A DNA stretch of 64,000 bases. Source: Shewanella schlegeliana (GTDB taxonomy: Bacteria > Pseudomonadota > Gammaproteobacteria > Enterobacterales > Shewanellaceae). This document shows positions 17,078-25,843 of the stretch, piece by piece. The DNA is taken from positions 496,001 to 560,000 of the forward strand of contig NZ_JAESVD010000001.1 in assembly GCF_016765635.1 (NCBI RefSeq), read 5' to 3'. The translations under genes and the position numbers were made by a program. Numbering within the stretch: position 1 is the stretch's first letter; every line of letters begins with the position of its first letter. The notes under the pieces were generated by a model. It saw nothing but the letters and a program-made list of their open reading frames with translations, ran no database searches and was not told where the DNA came from.

Positions 17078-18388
17078 ATGAATAAAGAAAAATCCGAAAC
17101 CGAAAAACTAAAAGCAGAAAATGAACGTTTAAAAAATGAAAATAAACGTCTCAATTTTATTTTGGATCATATTGGAGCATGTGTTTACACCAATGATACT
17201 GATGGGCGATATACCTATGCAAACCATCAGACATGCCAGGTTTTTGGTTACTCGGCAGAAGAGGTTATTGGAGAAACGGATGAAAAATTCTTCGATCTTA
17301 AAGCCTGCGATGAGTTGCGTCAAAATGACTTAATCGTCTTGCAGACAGGTAAGCGTATTGAAGTTGAAGAAAAATCAGTCATGGAAGGGACTGAAGAAGA
17401 ACGTACCTATTGGTCTGTAAAGTTACCAATATATGATGAAAATGGTGATATTACCGCCCTATGCGGGATCTCATCTGATATTACTGAAAATGTTCAGATA
17501 AGAAAGGAGATAGAAGAAAAGGAAGAGCTTCTTAGCCTTGTTCTAGAAAATATCCCCTCCTGTGTATACATGAAAGACGCAAAAGGAAGATATCAATATA
17601 TCAATTCAAATGCAGCCTCATTGCTTGGGCAAAACGCTGAAAATATAGTAGGTAAAACCGACAAAGAGATAATACTTTCATATATGTCAGATGAGACCAT
17701 CCGACTTGATTCCGAAGTATTGCAAACGGGGCAAAAAATCATAAGCGAAGAAAGTGCTACCGGGAACAATGGTGAAAAAGTGCATTTTTGGGTTGCAAGG
17801 GCCCCCTTTAAAGTCAATAACAAAGCTTCTGGTTTAATTAACATCTCAACCGACATCTCTGAGGTCGTATCTCTTAAGAATAAGTTTTTCGAACAAGCTC
17901 GCACTGACCAATTAACGGGAGTGTTATCTCGTCGATTCTTACTCGATCTCGCTGGCGCACAGTTAAAACAGGCTCATCGCAGTGCGTCACAAATGGCTAT
18001 TATGTTGATTGATATTGACTATTTTAAGGGAGTAAATGATACCTATGGTCATCTGTTTGGTGATCTTTTTCTCCAAACTGCCGCCAAAGCGATGAGCCTG
18101 GTTTTACGAGAGAGCGATTTGCTCGGTCGAATTGGTGGGGATGAGTTTGTTATAATCCTTAACGGTATGACAGAGCAGGGGATAGAGATTGTTGCAGAAC
18201 GACTGCAAGAAGTCATGTCTAAGACTTATCTTAAAGCCTCTGATGGAAAAAGCATACGAGTCTCTGTCAGTGTTGGCATTTCTCTCTCATCACCAAAGTG
18301 CACGCTAGATTCAATGATAGAAAAAGCTGACAAGGCTCTTTATCAAGCAAAGACAGATGGTCGCGGATGCTGGTGTTTAGCTAATTAA
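17078..18388 (+). CDS. Diguanylate cyclase with two PAS domains
   Basis: About 436 residues, cytosolic (no membrane segments). A short N-terminal coiled coil (EKLKAENERLKNENKRL) is followed by PAS 1 (about 28-135, VYTNDTDGRYTYANHQTCQVFG), PAS 2 (about 150-265, VYMKDAKGRYQYINSNAASLLG) and the GGDEF domain (about 280-436). The active site is intact (GRIGGDEF), with a product-inhibition I-site RESD five residues before it, so it should make c-di-GMP and be feedback-inhibited. The frame opens at a TTG at 17057; I chose the ATG at 17078 (MNKEKSE), just before the coiled coil. Monocistronic; no partner gene. Confidence 0.9.
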   Translation: MNKEKSETEKLKAENERLKNENKRLNFILDHIGACVYTNDTDGRYTYANHQTCQVFGYSAEEVIGETDEKFFDLKACDELRQNDLIVLQTGKRIEVEEKSVMEGTEEERTYWSVKLPIYDENGDITALCGISSDITENVQIRKEIEEKEELLSLVLENIPSCVYMKDAKGRYQYINSNAASLLGQNAENIVGKTDKEIILSYMSDETIRLDSEVLQTGQKIISEESATGNNGEKVHFWVARAPFKVNNKASGLINISTDISEVVSLKNKFFEQARTDQLTGVLSRRFLLDLAGAQLKQAHRSASQMAIMLIDIDYFKGVNDTYGHLFGDLFLQTAAKAMSLVLRESDLLGRIGGDEFVIILNGMTEQGIEIVAERLQEVMSKTYLKASDGKSIRVSVSVGISLSSPKCTLDSMIEKADKALYQAKTDGRGCWCLAN

Positions 18389-19082
18389 GTATTGAATCGA
18401 AAAGTAGCCACAAGAGTCATGGGCGCCGTGCTCGGCTAGACACTTAGTACGGCTAGACACATAACAAACATGGCGATGAGCCAACCCTATAAGGCAAGCA
18501 TAGCTACGCTGTAGGTGAGTAGCTTCTTTTGTTTAGGTTACTAAGCTTCGACTTCTCAATTGAAAGTCCCCATTGTTGATTCGCCTCATAGCAGAACAAG
18601 CAGGTTAGCTCCTCTCTTTCCAACTGTTAATAACTGTGTCATCGGTTTTTCCTGTGTTCTCAGAGGAAATCGCCATTTGGCTAGAATAGGGCCCTTCAGT
18701 TAATAAAGAGAGCTTGGCATACAGAAGCATATATTTTTTTAGTGTCCCTTCACAAATCATGATGCACCGACATGAGCGTGGTCGTCGTCACACACTATTG
18801 ACACACATATTGAATGGTCGAAAAAACAACGAACAGTTTGGTTTATTTGCAAAACCTAAATAAGTTTGTTCGAAATCACATTTCTCCCTAGCTCTCTTCC
18901 CTATACTGCGCGGCCTTTACTAGGTTCTGCCAGTTTTTCATTCACTCTTTGTGGTTAAACTCCCTATCTTATGTTGCCTGAGTCGCTGAGGTTGATATTT
19001 TCGGCGGCTTTTAGCTGTGATTTAGATATGAAAACAGAACCCTTAAAAGGTTATATAAAAACCGTCTAAGGAGATGTCCATA
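18389..19082. other. Long intergenic region upstream of the serine-type transporter
   Basis: About 690 bp with no credible ORF in either strand and no strong terminator after the cyclase. The part around 18420-18470 has a near-direct repeat (CGGCTAGACAC twice). The 3' 150 bp probably carries the transporter promoter and leader, but I cannot fix its elements. Confidence 0.4.
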
Positions 19083-20375
19083 ATGGACTCTGTAATTAAC
19101 AAAACTGAAAATACCCCGGTACAACTCGAGGTTAAATCAAGCTGGAGCAAGAGCGATACTCTGTGGGTATTGGGCCTCTATGGTACGGCTGTGGGGGCGG
19201 GCACGCTTTTCCTGCCAATTAATGCGGCTCAAGGTGGCTTAATTCCTCTCTTAATCATGGCACTCCTAGCACTGCCAATGACCTTCTTCGCTCATCGCGG
19301 ATTAACACGTTTTGTGCTTTCGGGCTCAAATCCAGAGGCTGGGATCACCGAAGTGGTAGAGGAACATTTTGGTGTCGGTATGGGCAAGGTTATCACCTTA
19401 CTCTATTTCTTTGCTATCTACCCCATTTTGCTCGTTTACAGTGTTGCACTAACCAATACTGTTGAAAGCTTTATGCAGCATCAGCTAAGTATTACTCCGC
19501 CTAACCGCGCAACTTTAGCCTTAATCTTGATTATTGGCTTGATTGCCGTGGTTCGCTTAGGTGAGCAGTTAATTATCAAAGCGATGAGTGTGCTGGTTTT
19601 CCCATTCGTTGCTGTACTTTTACTGCTCTCCGTTTATCTAATCCCTTACTGGAACACGTCTATATTTAGCAATGTGATGCCAGCAGAGGGAGGTATAAGC
19701 ACCATCTTAATGGCATTGTGGTTGATACTGCCGGTGATGGTATTCTCATTTAACCATTCTCCGGTTATCTCCGCTTTTGCAGTAGACCGTAGGAAACTTC
19801 ACGGTGATAATACCGACAAGCAGTGCTCACGGATCTTAGCTTTCAGCCATATTCTTATGGTTGTCACTGTGATGTTCTTCGTATTTAGTTGTGTGTTTAG
19901 CCTTTCGCCTGCCAACTTAGCCGAGGCGAAAGCGCAAAATGTGTCGATATTAACTTATCTGGCAAACCATTTTGATACGCCTATTATCGCCTATGTTGCG
20001 CCTATTGTTGCGATCATCGCTATCACTAAGTCATTCTTTGGCCACTATATCGGGGCGAGTGAAGGCTTTAATGGCTTAATCATTAAGGCTGCACGCGGCA
20101 AGGGAAAAGAGGTTAACCCTGTCATTCTGAACCGTGTTACCGCTGGTTTTATGCTATTGACCACGTGGGCCGTAGCCACAATCAACCCGAATATTTTGGG
20201 AATGATTGAAAGCCTAGGTGGTCCAATTATTGCGCTGCTGCTATTTATCATGCCTATGTATGCCATCATGAAAGTGCCTGCGATGAAGCAATACTCAGGT
20301 GCTATAAGCAATGTTTTTGTGGTGATTATCGGATTGGTATCAATCTCAGCAATCTTCTATTCATTGGTGCAGTAA
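19083..20375 (+). CDS. Serine/threonine:proton symporter of the HAAAP family (SdaC-like)
   Basis: About 430 residues with 11 predicted membrane helices. Family marks: WVLGLYGTAVGAGTLFLPINAAQGG in the first helix, AHRGLTRFVLSGSNPEAGITEVVEEHFG after the second, and MVFSFNHSPVISAFAVDRR in the middle. The best match in memory is SdaC, a serine importer. Other HAAAP members carry threonine or aromatic amino acids, so the substrate is not certain. Start: an ATG at 19074 would touch its AAGGAG, while the ATG at 19083 has ideal spacing. No serine deaminase gene adjoins it in this window. A terminator follows directly. Confidence 0.85.
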   Translation: MDSVINKTENTPVQLEVKSSWSKSDTLWVLGLYGTAVGAGTLFLPINAAQGGLIPLLIMALLALPMTFFAHRGLTRFVLSGSNPEAGITEVVEEHFGVGMGKVITLLYFFAIYPILLVYSVALTNTVESFMQHQLSITPPNRATLALILIIGLIAVVRLGEQLIIKAMSVLVFPFVAVLLLLSVYLIPYWNTSIFSNVMPAEGGISTILMALWLILPVMVFSFNHSPVISAFAVDRRKLHGDNTDKQCSRILAFSHILMVVTVMFFVFSCVFSLSPANLAEAKAQNVSILTYLANHFDTPIIAYVAPIVAIIAITKSFFGHYIGASEGFNGLIIKAARGKGKEVNPVILNRVTAGFMLLTTWAVATINPNILGMIESLGGPIIALLLFIMPMYAIMKVPAMKQYSGAISNVFVVIIGLVSISAIFYSLVQ

Positions 20376-20381
20376 AACGAC

Positions 20382-20419
20382 AAAGAGGGCAAGAGCCATG
20401 GGTTTTTGCTCTCTTTTCC
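20382..20419 (+). terminator. Terminator of the serine-type transporter
   Basis: Stem AAAGAGGGCAA/TTGCTCTCTTT with one G-T wobble, ending in a short T-run. Confidence 0.75.
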
Positions 20420-20993
20420 TGCTTTTTCGCCTTCTGCTGACTGACCTAGTCCGTTCATTCTACGCTGTACTTTTTAAGTCGATAGTGCAGAGCTTCCTGC
20501 TAAAAGAAAATAGTTGAGCTTACCAAGATTATAAAACAGTCAGTTAGATTGCTTAAAATCTATAGAACATCACTATTTCTCCGATGATTTACTCTTACTT
20601 TAACTCTCAGTTTCACTCTTGTCTCTGACAGTGAACCTGCTTAGTGAAGCTAAGAGGCAGATTGCTCAGTGAACGATTAGTTGTCACGGTAGAGCAATCT
20701 ATCTTATTGATTATTAGTGATTCTGTGCAGTGGTTATTATTGGCTTTGCAATTTTAAACGGACTATCGGTTAGTATTTTTTACGCAACAGACTCCTTATT
20801 TGATTGCCGCGACAACAAGCAAACAGAGAGAGAACTTGTTGTTTTTTCAGCGCCCGAGCTGCGAACTGCGTTCAGCTTGCGTTCATCTTCGCACTGGCCT
20901 ACTAGCGCCATCAGCAAATAATCACTGAAACTTACTCACTTGGTGTGAAGTGCTAAACTTCACAGCAGGTGTCATTGGGCAAAGGTTGAGGAT
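20420..20993. other. Gene-free region before the small exported pair
   Basis: About 570 bp. No convincing gene. A perfect 9-bp inverted repeat AGATTGCTC/GAGCAATCT (20659-20667 and 20692-20700) encloses 24 bases, and a small CTTAG/CTAAG hairpin lies just left of it. These may form a leader structure or terminator. I see nothing else. Confidence 0.35.
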
Positions 20994-21380
20994 ATGGAGA
21001 AATTTATGCATCGCACCTCAAATATATTATTACTTGTCGCAATAACGGTATTGGCAACACCTGTCTTGGCTGATGAACCGCAGCAGGATGTTTTGCTAAA
21101 AGAAGAGCAAATTGATACAGGACTGAAGAATTTCGGCTATCAGACAGGTTTAGCACTGGGTTGTGTGGCCGCAGAACAACGCGCACAATTAGAAACCGAG
21201 GCAATGAATATCAATAGCGAAATCAGCCGTACCCTAGGTGGTGACCGAGCGTTTCTCTATGCCGCTAGCTTTGGATACGGCAGCAATATCGAACTCAATG
21301 TGCAGGAGTGCACAGAAGCGTTGGCAAACTTTGAAAAACGTGCCGCAGCTTTTTACCAAGACACGAGAGGCGAGAAATGA
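20994..21380 (+). CDS. Small exported protein of unknown function
   Basis: 128 residues, or 124 if the second ATG at 21006 is used; that one has GGAG at a good distance. A Sec signal peptide (NILLLVAITVLATPVLA) is cleaved before DEPQQDVL. The mature part is helical with two cysteines (in LGCVAAEQ and VQECTEAL) that could form a disulfide. No family recognised. Its stop codon overlaps the next gene's start (ATGA), so the two are translationally coupled and probably work together in the periplasm. Confidence 0.7.
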   Translation: MEKFMHRTSNILLLVAITVLATPVLADEPQQDVLLKEEQIDTGLKNFGYQTGLALGCVAAEQRAQLETEAMNINSEISRTLGGDRAFLYAASFGYGSNIELNVQECTEALANFEKRAAAFYQDTRGEK

Positions 21381-21748
21381 AACAAGGCCTGACACTCGCC
21401 CTGGCAGTATTAATGATTGCTGGTCTAGGGAGCTTTGATGCTAATGCTGGCCGCTATGAAGTGCGCAAAGAGATCCGTGAGGGGATCCGCGAAGTCAACC
21501 GCGAAAAGCGCGAAGCCGCCCGAGAAGTACTACGTTGCAAGACCCGCAAATGTGCCAGACGTGAAATTCGTGAGGGTTACCGAGAGGTCGCCAGAGAAAA
21601 ACGCGAAGCTCGCCGTGAAATCCGTCATGCGTTGCATGATAATCGCCATCACCATAGGCCAAATAATAGGGATAATTTCCTGACTGGTGTCATAGTGGGC
21701 GGGGCGATTATTGGCGCCGCAACCGCAATCGCCAACGATAATAACTGA
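21377..21748 (+). CDS. Exported Arg/Glu-rich repeat protein with C-terminal glycine zipper
   Basis: 123 residues. A signal peptide ends at DANAG (about 24). Then come two copies of a roughly 22-residue charged repeat (REIREGIREVNREKREA and REIREGYREVAREKREA) separated by a short LRCKTRKCAR segment with two cysteines, a His/Asn-rich hinge, and a small hydrophobic GVIVGGAIIGAATAIA end. The repeat predicts one long, highly charged helix; the tail resembles a glycine-zipper membrane motif. It is coupled to the upstream gene by a 4-base overlap. Function unknown. Confidence 0.72.
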   Translation: MKQGLTLALAVLMIAGLGSFDANAGRYEVRKEIREGIREVNREKREAAREVLRCKTRKCARREIREGYREVAREKREARREIRHALHDNRHHHRPNNRDNFLTGVIVGGAIIGAATAIANDNN

Positions 21749-21970
21749 GTCTATGGCATAGTCTCCCAAGCTTGATAGCAAGCTCTGTTTGGCGCTGCTG
21801 CCCAATGAATGGCAACGGGCAGCAAGGAGTAACATGTTCAGAGAATGTATTTAACCGCAAGGACGCGGTTATTCTAGGTAGACATCATTACATAAGTCTC
21901 TTTACTGTGACTCCATAGTGGTTTGTCTCTCTACTAACTTTGCTTTAAACCTTCGTGAAAATTGCCCCGC

Positions 21971-22046
21971 AAACCGTCCTTCAAACTGTTCTTCAAACGG
22001 CTCTGTAAACAGCTCAGTAAACAGCGCTGAAATCGCCTTGCTAAAC
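21971..22046. repeat. Degenerate 12-bp periodic array
   Basis: AAAC recurs at 21971, 21983, 21995, 22007 and 22019 with an exact 12-base period, then at about 22030 (AAAT follows) and 22043 with 11-13 base spacing. The consensus unit is near AAACNGYTCTKT. It lies in the 510-bp gap between the exported pair and the alcohol dehydrogenase. The rest of the gap shows nothing I can name. Confidence 0.5.
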
Positions 22047-22257
22047 TGCTCAATTTATCTTCTAAATTGCCGCCAACCTGTTAGAGTAGTTATTCTACAA
22101 AAGAGTGGACATCTTTCGGTGAACATTGAAACCAATCGAGTTTTACTATCGCCTCACGCTTTATCAAAGAGATGAAATGGATTAACTCTTCGAGAAAGAC
22201 ACTAGAGACAAAAACAAAAACCGACACAAAAGATAAAAAGACAAAGGGACAGTTGCC

Positions 22258-23490
22258 ATGGATCACAATACTAAAAGTAGGCTTTTTCCTCTTCAGGTTT
22301 CGGCATATAAGGGCTATATGAAGGCGTTGAAGTTGGCGGCCAAGATAATCCCCATGCCTAAGCCCACCCTGTTTACCGGCGCAGGTTCATCATTAGAGCT
22401 GTGTGAAGCCATTGCTTATATGGGGATGAAGAGGGTACTGATTGTCACCGACAGCGTTTTGATCAACTTGGGGCTTTTAGATGCGATTAAAAATCGCCTA
22501 TCGGACACTGGTGTTGAATATGTCATCTATGATGGTGTGCTGCCCGATCCTACTTATACTCAGGTTGAGTCAGGCTTAGCCCTCTATCAGCGTCATAGTT
22601 GCGATGCCATCTTAGCCGTCGGCGGCGGATCGCCGATAGATGCGGCAAAAGTGATCGCCGCAAGAGTGAATAATCATCGAAAGATAGCCAAACTCACCGG
22701 GCTATTTCGGGTATGGAGAACGCCGGCGCCACTATTTGTCATACCGACAACGGCGGGAACGGGCTCAGAGGTGACTATCGCCGCAGTGGTATCCGATCCC
22801 TTGACTCATAAGAAGACACCGCTTATCGATCCCAAGCTTGTGCCTATGATGGCAGCACTGGATGCATCGTTAATGACAGGACTGCCACCCCATGTGACGA
22901 GCGCAACCGGGATGGATGCACTGACACATGCCGTCGAGGCGTTTATCTCCATGAATGCCTCAGCAGATACCGATGCCTACGCGATAGCAGCGACGCGCCT
23001 AATCATGGAGAATTTATCGGAAGTGGTTGAAGACGGTAGCGATATCGAGGCGCGGCACAATATGGCGATGGCCTCCTATTACGCGGGGCTAGCGTTTACC
23101 AAGGCAAGTTTGGGTTATGTGCACGCTATCTCCCACAATCTGGGGGCTAAATATGGCACCCCCCACGGTCTAGCCAATGCCATCGTATTACCCTATGTAC
23201 TTAATTATTCAAAAGAGGCCGCCGCGCCCCGTCTGGCCAGACTTTCACGGGCCTGTGGTCTTGGTAAAGAAAGTGATGGTGATGAAATGTTGGCGCAGGG
23301 ATTTATCGAGCATATTCAGGGGATGCTGAAAGAGTACGGTATCGCACCGCAGCTCGATGCCCTTAAAGTTGAAGATGTGCCCGAGTTAGCTAGAGCGGCG
23401 CTGAAGGAAGCGCACTTTAACTATCCTGTGCCCAAATATATGGATCAGCTTCAGTGTGAGGCGCTCATCAGGCAGATGCTAGTAGTGTAA
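22258..23490 (+). CDS. Iron-containing alcohol dehydrogenase
   Basis: A 410-residue group III NAD(P)-dependent dehydrogenase. The Rossmann half has AVGGGSPIDAAKVIAAR and IPTTAGTGSEVT. The iron site is formed by the Asp in DPKL..DASL and the histidines of GMDALTHAVEAF and of HAISHNLGAKYGTPHGLANAIVLP, all present. N-terminal PTLFTGAGSSLELCE fits the family. Substrate unknown: 1,2-propanediol, butanol and ethanol types cannot be told apart here. The N-terminus (first about 30 residues) is longer than in typical YiaY-like proteins. Monocistronic; AAAGGGA lies upstream of the ATG. Confidence 0.9.
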   Translation: MDHNTKSRLFPLQVSAYKGYMKALKLAAKIIPMPKPTLFTGAGSSLELCEAIAYMGMKRVLIVTDSVLINLGLLDAIKNRLSDTGVEYVIYDGVLPDPTYTQVESGLALYQRHSCDAILAVGGGSPIDAAKVIAARVNNHRKIAKLTGLFRVWRTPAPLFVIPTTAGTGSEVTIAAVVSDPLTHKKTPLIDPKLVPMMAALDASLMTGLPPHVTSATGMDALTHAVEAFISMNASADTDAYAIAATRLIMENLSEVVEDGSDIEARHNMAMASYYAGLAFTKASLGYVHAISHNLGAKYGTPHGLANAIVLPYVLNYSKEAAAPRLARLSRACGLGKESDGDEMLAQGFIEHIQGMLKEYGIAPQLDALKVEDVPELARAALKEAHFNYPVPKYMDQLQCEALIRQMLVV

Positions 23491-24545
23491 TAGCTAGCGG
23501 CTACCTGTTTTGTGCTGTGGCTATCAGCTGGAACTATCAAGCTTCGCTTGACGAAAGTCGTAGCGCTTCGCCCACACCCGAGGCAAGGGGGAAAGCGCTT
23601 GTCCCCCTTAACGAACCCTCAGCGCCCCAGACGAAGTTGTCTTCCTCGTACTTATTCGAAATAACCTAACACTTCCGATGGGGCATCTGATGTGAATGGA
23701 TTCATAAATGCCGTGATGGCATGGATGCCAAAGAACGACCTGCCCCGCGAAAGCTAACCCGACATCCGTGTCGGGTTTACACAATTGATTCCAACGCACT
23801 TCGGTAACTCCGATGAGGGATTGGTGTTTTCTGTATGTGCCGTAACTCAGTTTTGCCTCAAAGTTGATTAGCCTTCGAATGAAGGCTGATTACATTTTTC
23901 TCTAAGCAATAGCTACGGGGAAGTATGTTATATGTTTTAGCTTCATAGTTATCAATCGCCTCCAGCGGGGTATGTGCAGACACTGCTGCGAGACGCTGCA
24001 AGTACAATCCCTGTAAGCTCTGCGATGACATCCATGTCATCGAAGCCCGCAGCCGTATCTACACTGGATGTTTTCCTTCTTCAAGTTAAGCTTTGGTGGT
24101 TCAATTTCTAAATTGAAAATGCCCCAATACGAGCTAGCGGGAGAAATTTCTACGCCTGAGAACTCAAATAGCGGCTTATATTTCTTAATGTCTTGGGCAA
24201 TCAGAGCAGACTTTAAAGTACTAGATAGATACACAGTTATAATTTTACGCTGATGAATCGTGAGTAAAGTGAGCAAAAATCGGGTGCTTTATGCTCGATA
24301 AACTTCTACTTTTCTGATAACTTCTTGAATTTACGGTAATTGATAAAAGGTTGTAGAGACCTCTACATCAAGGCGCTCACTTTTGCGGGCTTGATATTAA
24401 TAAAATTGGTCTTAAGGATTCGCTTTGTCTTTATTAAACAATTGCTTAGGTTGACGCGGCAGCTACTAAGTTGAATTTGAACCGGAACATTATCGAGCCG
24501 CTATATAATAAGCTGTTATAAGTCTAAATCTAGCATGGAGTGCTA
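23491..24545. other. Hairpin-rich gene-free stretch, likely decayed accessory DNA
   Basis: About 1,050 bp with no credible complete gene. It holds several perfect hairpins: AAGGGGG/CCCCCTT (23585-23609), AACCCGACA/TGTCGGGTT (23756-23777), and GATGACA/TGTCATC (24024-24041). The last two share the form GACATCC(A/G)TGTC. About 24037-24276 is open on the minus strand and nearly so on the plus strand, without a clear start or ribosome site, so it may be a gene fragment. This marks the left edge of the accessory segment that runs to 26.2 kb. Confidence 0.4.
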
Positions 24546-24938
24546 ATGTCAGAATCATGTAGTTGCGGCGAGAAGGCCGAAATTGGTGCAACAGTTAAAT
24601 TTCATTGTAAAACCTGTGCAAGTGTTATTGAAAAATTCACGGTGAAAAAGCCACTGAAAGCTGCAGGTATAGCGGCGATACTTGCTTATGGTGGTAGTCA
24701 ATTTATTGATTATGCAATAACCGATAACCGTTATCCTCTAGACATCGAATACGCAGTTTTAGAAGCGTGCTCTAGTTCATATAAGGAACCGCTATCATAT
24801 AGCAGTTATGGTTCCAAGAAGAAGTTATGTCTTTGTGCTTTTGAGGATACGATGAACGAAATTTCATATATTCGATACAAAGTTGATGAAGAAGGTTTTT
24901 TGAAAGCTTTTGAACGGAATGCTGAGCAATGTAAGTAG
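24546..24938 (+). CDS. Small zinc-ribbon membrane protein, orphan
   Basis: 130 residues. The N-terminus has a likely zinc ribbon: CSCG at about 5-8 and HCKTC at about 22-26. A basic stretch and one hydrophobic segment (AAGIAAILAYGGSQFIDYAI) follow, then a 65-residue domain with CSSS, LCLCAF and a final QCK, making it unusually cysteine-rich. No family recognised. Start: the ATG at 24546 with GGAG five bases upstream; a GTG six bases earlier is less likely. Its stop lies inside a terminator stem. Location and content suggest an accessory gene. Confidence 0.65.
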   Translation: MSESCSCGEKAEIGATVKFHCKTCASVIEKFTVKKPLKAAGIAAILAYGGSQFIDYAITDNRYPLDIEYAVLEACSSSYKEPLSYSSYGSKKKLCLCAFEDTMNEISYIRYKVDEEGFLKAFERNAEQCK

Positions 24939-24965
24939 CTTGGGCAGGCCCAAGCTACTTTTATT
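24933..24965. terminator. Strong terminator overlapping the stop codon
   Basis: Perfect 13-bp stem AAGTAGCTTGGGC/GCCCAAGCTACTT with an AG loop, then TTTATTT. It separates converging genes and contains the upstream gene's TAG. Confidence 0.88.
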
Positions 24966-25099
24966 TAATCATCCAAGTAATCGTCGTTGTTTGGATTATG
25001 GGCATCAGCCCAGTCATCCATATCAGCATCATTATTCGGATTATTGATATCAGACCAAAGGTCTAGCTCCTCGTCAGACATAGTTGATGTATCTGGCAT
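24965..25099 (-). CDS. 44-residue acidic protein with a 15-residue internal repeat
   Basis: A small ORF from an ATG at 25097-25099 (complement) to TAA at 24965. After MPDTSTMSDEELDL come two repeats, WSDINNPNNDADMDD and WADAHNPNNDDYLDD, which share W-D, NPNND and the closing DD. The protein is extremely acidic and has no signal peptide. The ribosome site AGGGGG lies five bases upstream and overlaps the stop of the gene before it, so the two are coupled. Asp/Asn spacing suggests possible metal binding, but this is inference only. No family recognised. Confidence 0.65.
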   Translation of the reverse strand: MPDTSTMSDEELDLWSDINNPNNDADMDDWADAHNPNNDDYLDD

Positions 25100-25107
25100 A
25101 GATCCCC

Positions 25108-25320
25108 CTACTTGCTTTTTGGTGGATTGTTACCGCGATCACCGCCAGAAGGATTGCCAGTTTTACTTGGACCGTTAGGTGGAGGAGTGGAGCCTGATTG
25201 GCTTGCTGCAGATTGCGCTCTTGCAGCGAATGATCCTTTAGGGACTACTCCGCCATTTGCTTTTGCAGTTGCCGACTGAATTCGAGCAGCAGCGGCTTTT
25301 GACATTGAGTTTTTAGACAT
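25108..25320 (-). CDS. Small SMP-like (seed maturation protein type) protein
   Basis: 70 residues. The first half, SKAAAARIQSATAKANGG and VPKGSFAARAQSAA, resembles the SMP motif of plant late-embryogenesis proteins, a motif I also recall in bacterial small proteins. The tail is Pro/Gly/Ser/Asn/Lys-rich and looks disordered. Function unknown; a stress or desiccation role would be inference from the plant family. First gene of a two-gene operon with the acidic 44-residue protein, opposite in charge. The gene has an AGGAGT-type site upstream of its ATG. Confidence 0.65.
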   Translation of the reverse strand: MSKNSMSKAAAARIQSATAKANGGVVPKGSFAARAQSAASQSGSTPPPNGPSKTGNPSGGDRGNNPPKSK

Positions 25321-25397
25321 AATTTACTCCTATTGAGTTAAAGAATACTGTCCCCGCTGGGACAGCCAGTTAAAAGTAACAGAGGTACCAGAGACAA

Positions 25398-25736
25398 ATG
25401 GGGACAACGGAGCTTCAGGAAGAAATTAAAAGGTTGTTAGGTAAGTTAAAGTGGTCGCAAAAAAGGCTTGGTCGAGAACTTTATTATGCAAAATATGATG
25501 ACGATGATGTTGTTGAAATATGCCGTCATGAAGAAAAAGTAAAAAAAGATCTAATAAGAAAAAGCACTAAGACTGAGGTGTTACAATCCTACATGGATAT
25601 CATTGTGAATCATGATGAATTTCAGAAACTTGATATCATGGTTCCTACATACCAAAAAACTGGTGTGTTAAGTGAACGTATAGAAAGTGGTATGAATAAT
25701 ATTTCAAAGCTGGTTGGTGATCTAATTTCTAAGTAA
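25398..25736 (+). CDS. Small cytosolic protein, probable integron-cassette-type gene
   Basis: 112 residues with no signal or membrane segment: helical, highly charged, with a DDDD tract near residue 36. The start MGTTELQEEIKRLLGKLKWSQKRLGRELYY hints at a helix-turn-helix-like opening, as in small phage or cassette proteins, but no family is certain. Its stop lies 5 bp before an attC-like site in the orientation expected for a cassette gene. A 7-bp hairpin CTGTCCC/GGGACAG lies upstream (25348-25365). Confidence 0.65.
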   Translation: MGTTELQEEIKRLLGKLKWSQKRLGRELYYAKYDDDDVVEICRHEEKVKKDLIRKSTKTEVLQSYMDIIVNHDEFQKLDIMVPTYQKTGVLSERIESGMNNISKLVGDLISK

Positions 25737-25741
25737 ACGAC

Positions 25742-25842
25742 TTATAACAAGGCAATAAAGTCGGATTCGTAACAGCTTGCTCGGTTCCACTTTGTTTCAC
25801 ATTTTAGCAAGCTATTACTCACCGCTTATTGGAGCGTTACCG
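25742..25842 (+). other. Integron attC-like recombination site (solitary)
   Basis: About 100 bp with the attC plan. The left end TTATAACAAGGCAATAA is partly complementary to the right end TTATTGGAGCGTTA (shared TAAC and CAATAA). Inside is a near-perfect 13-bp inverted repeat, GTAACAGCTTGCT with AGCAAGCTATTAC, around a 24-base variable loop. The right core GCGTTA is the usual cleavage-site form. No integrase gene and no second attC were found nearby. Confidence 0.7.
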
Positions 25843-25843
25843 T

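Noticed and set aside
20730..20921. 63-codon plus-strand open frame
   Set aside because: No clear start or family, inside an intergenic region with hairpins.
21918..22175. 85-codon plus-strand frame over the 12-bp array
   Set aside because: Composition follows the repeat (Asn/Ser-rich); no ribosome site and no recognisable domain.
24037..24276. Minus-strand open frame (and a partly overlapping plus-strand one)
   Set aside because: No ATG with ribosome site; both strands are about equally open, so it cannot be decided. A DUF1629-like fragment was considered but the match is too weak.
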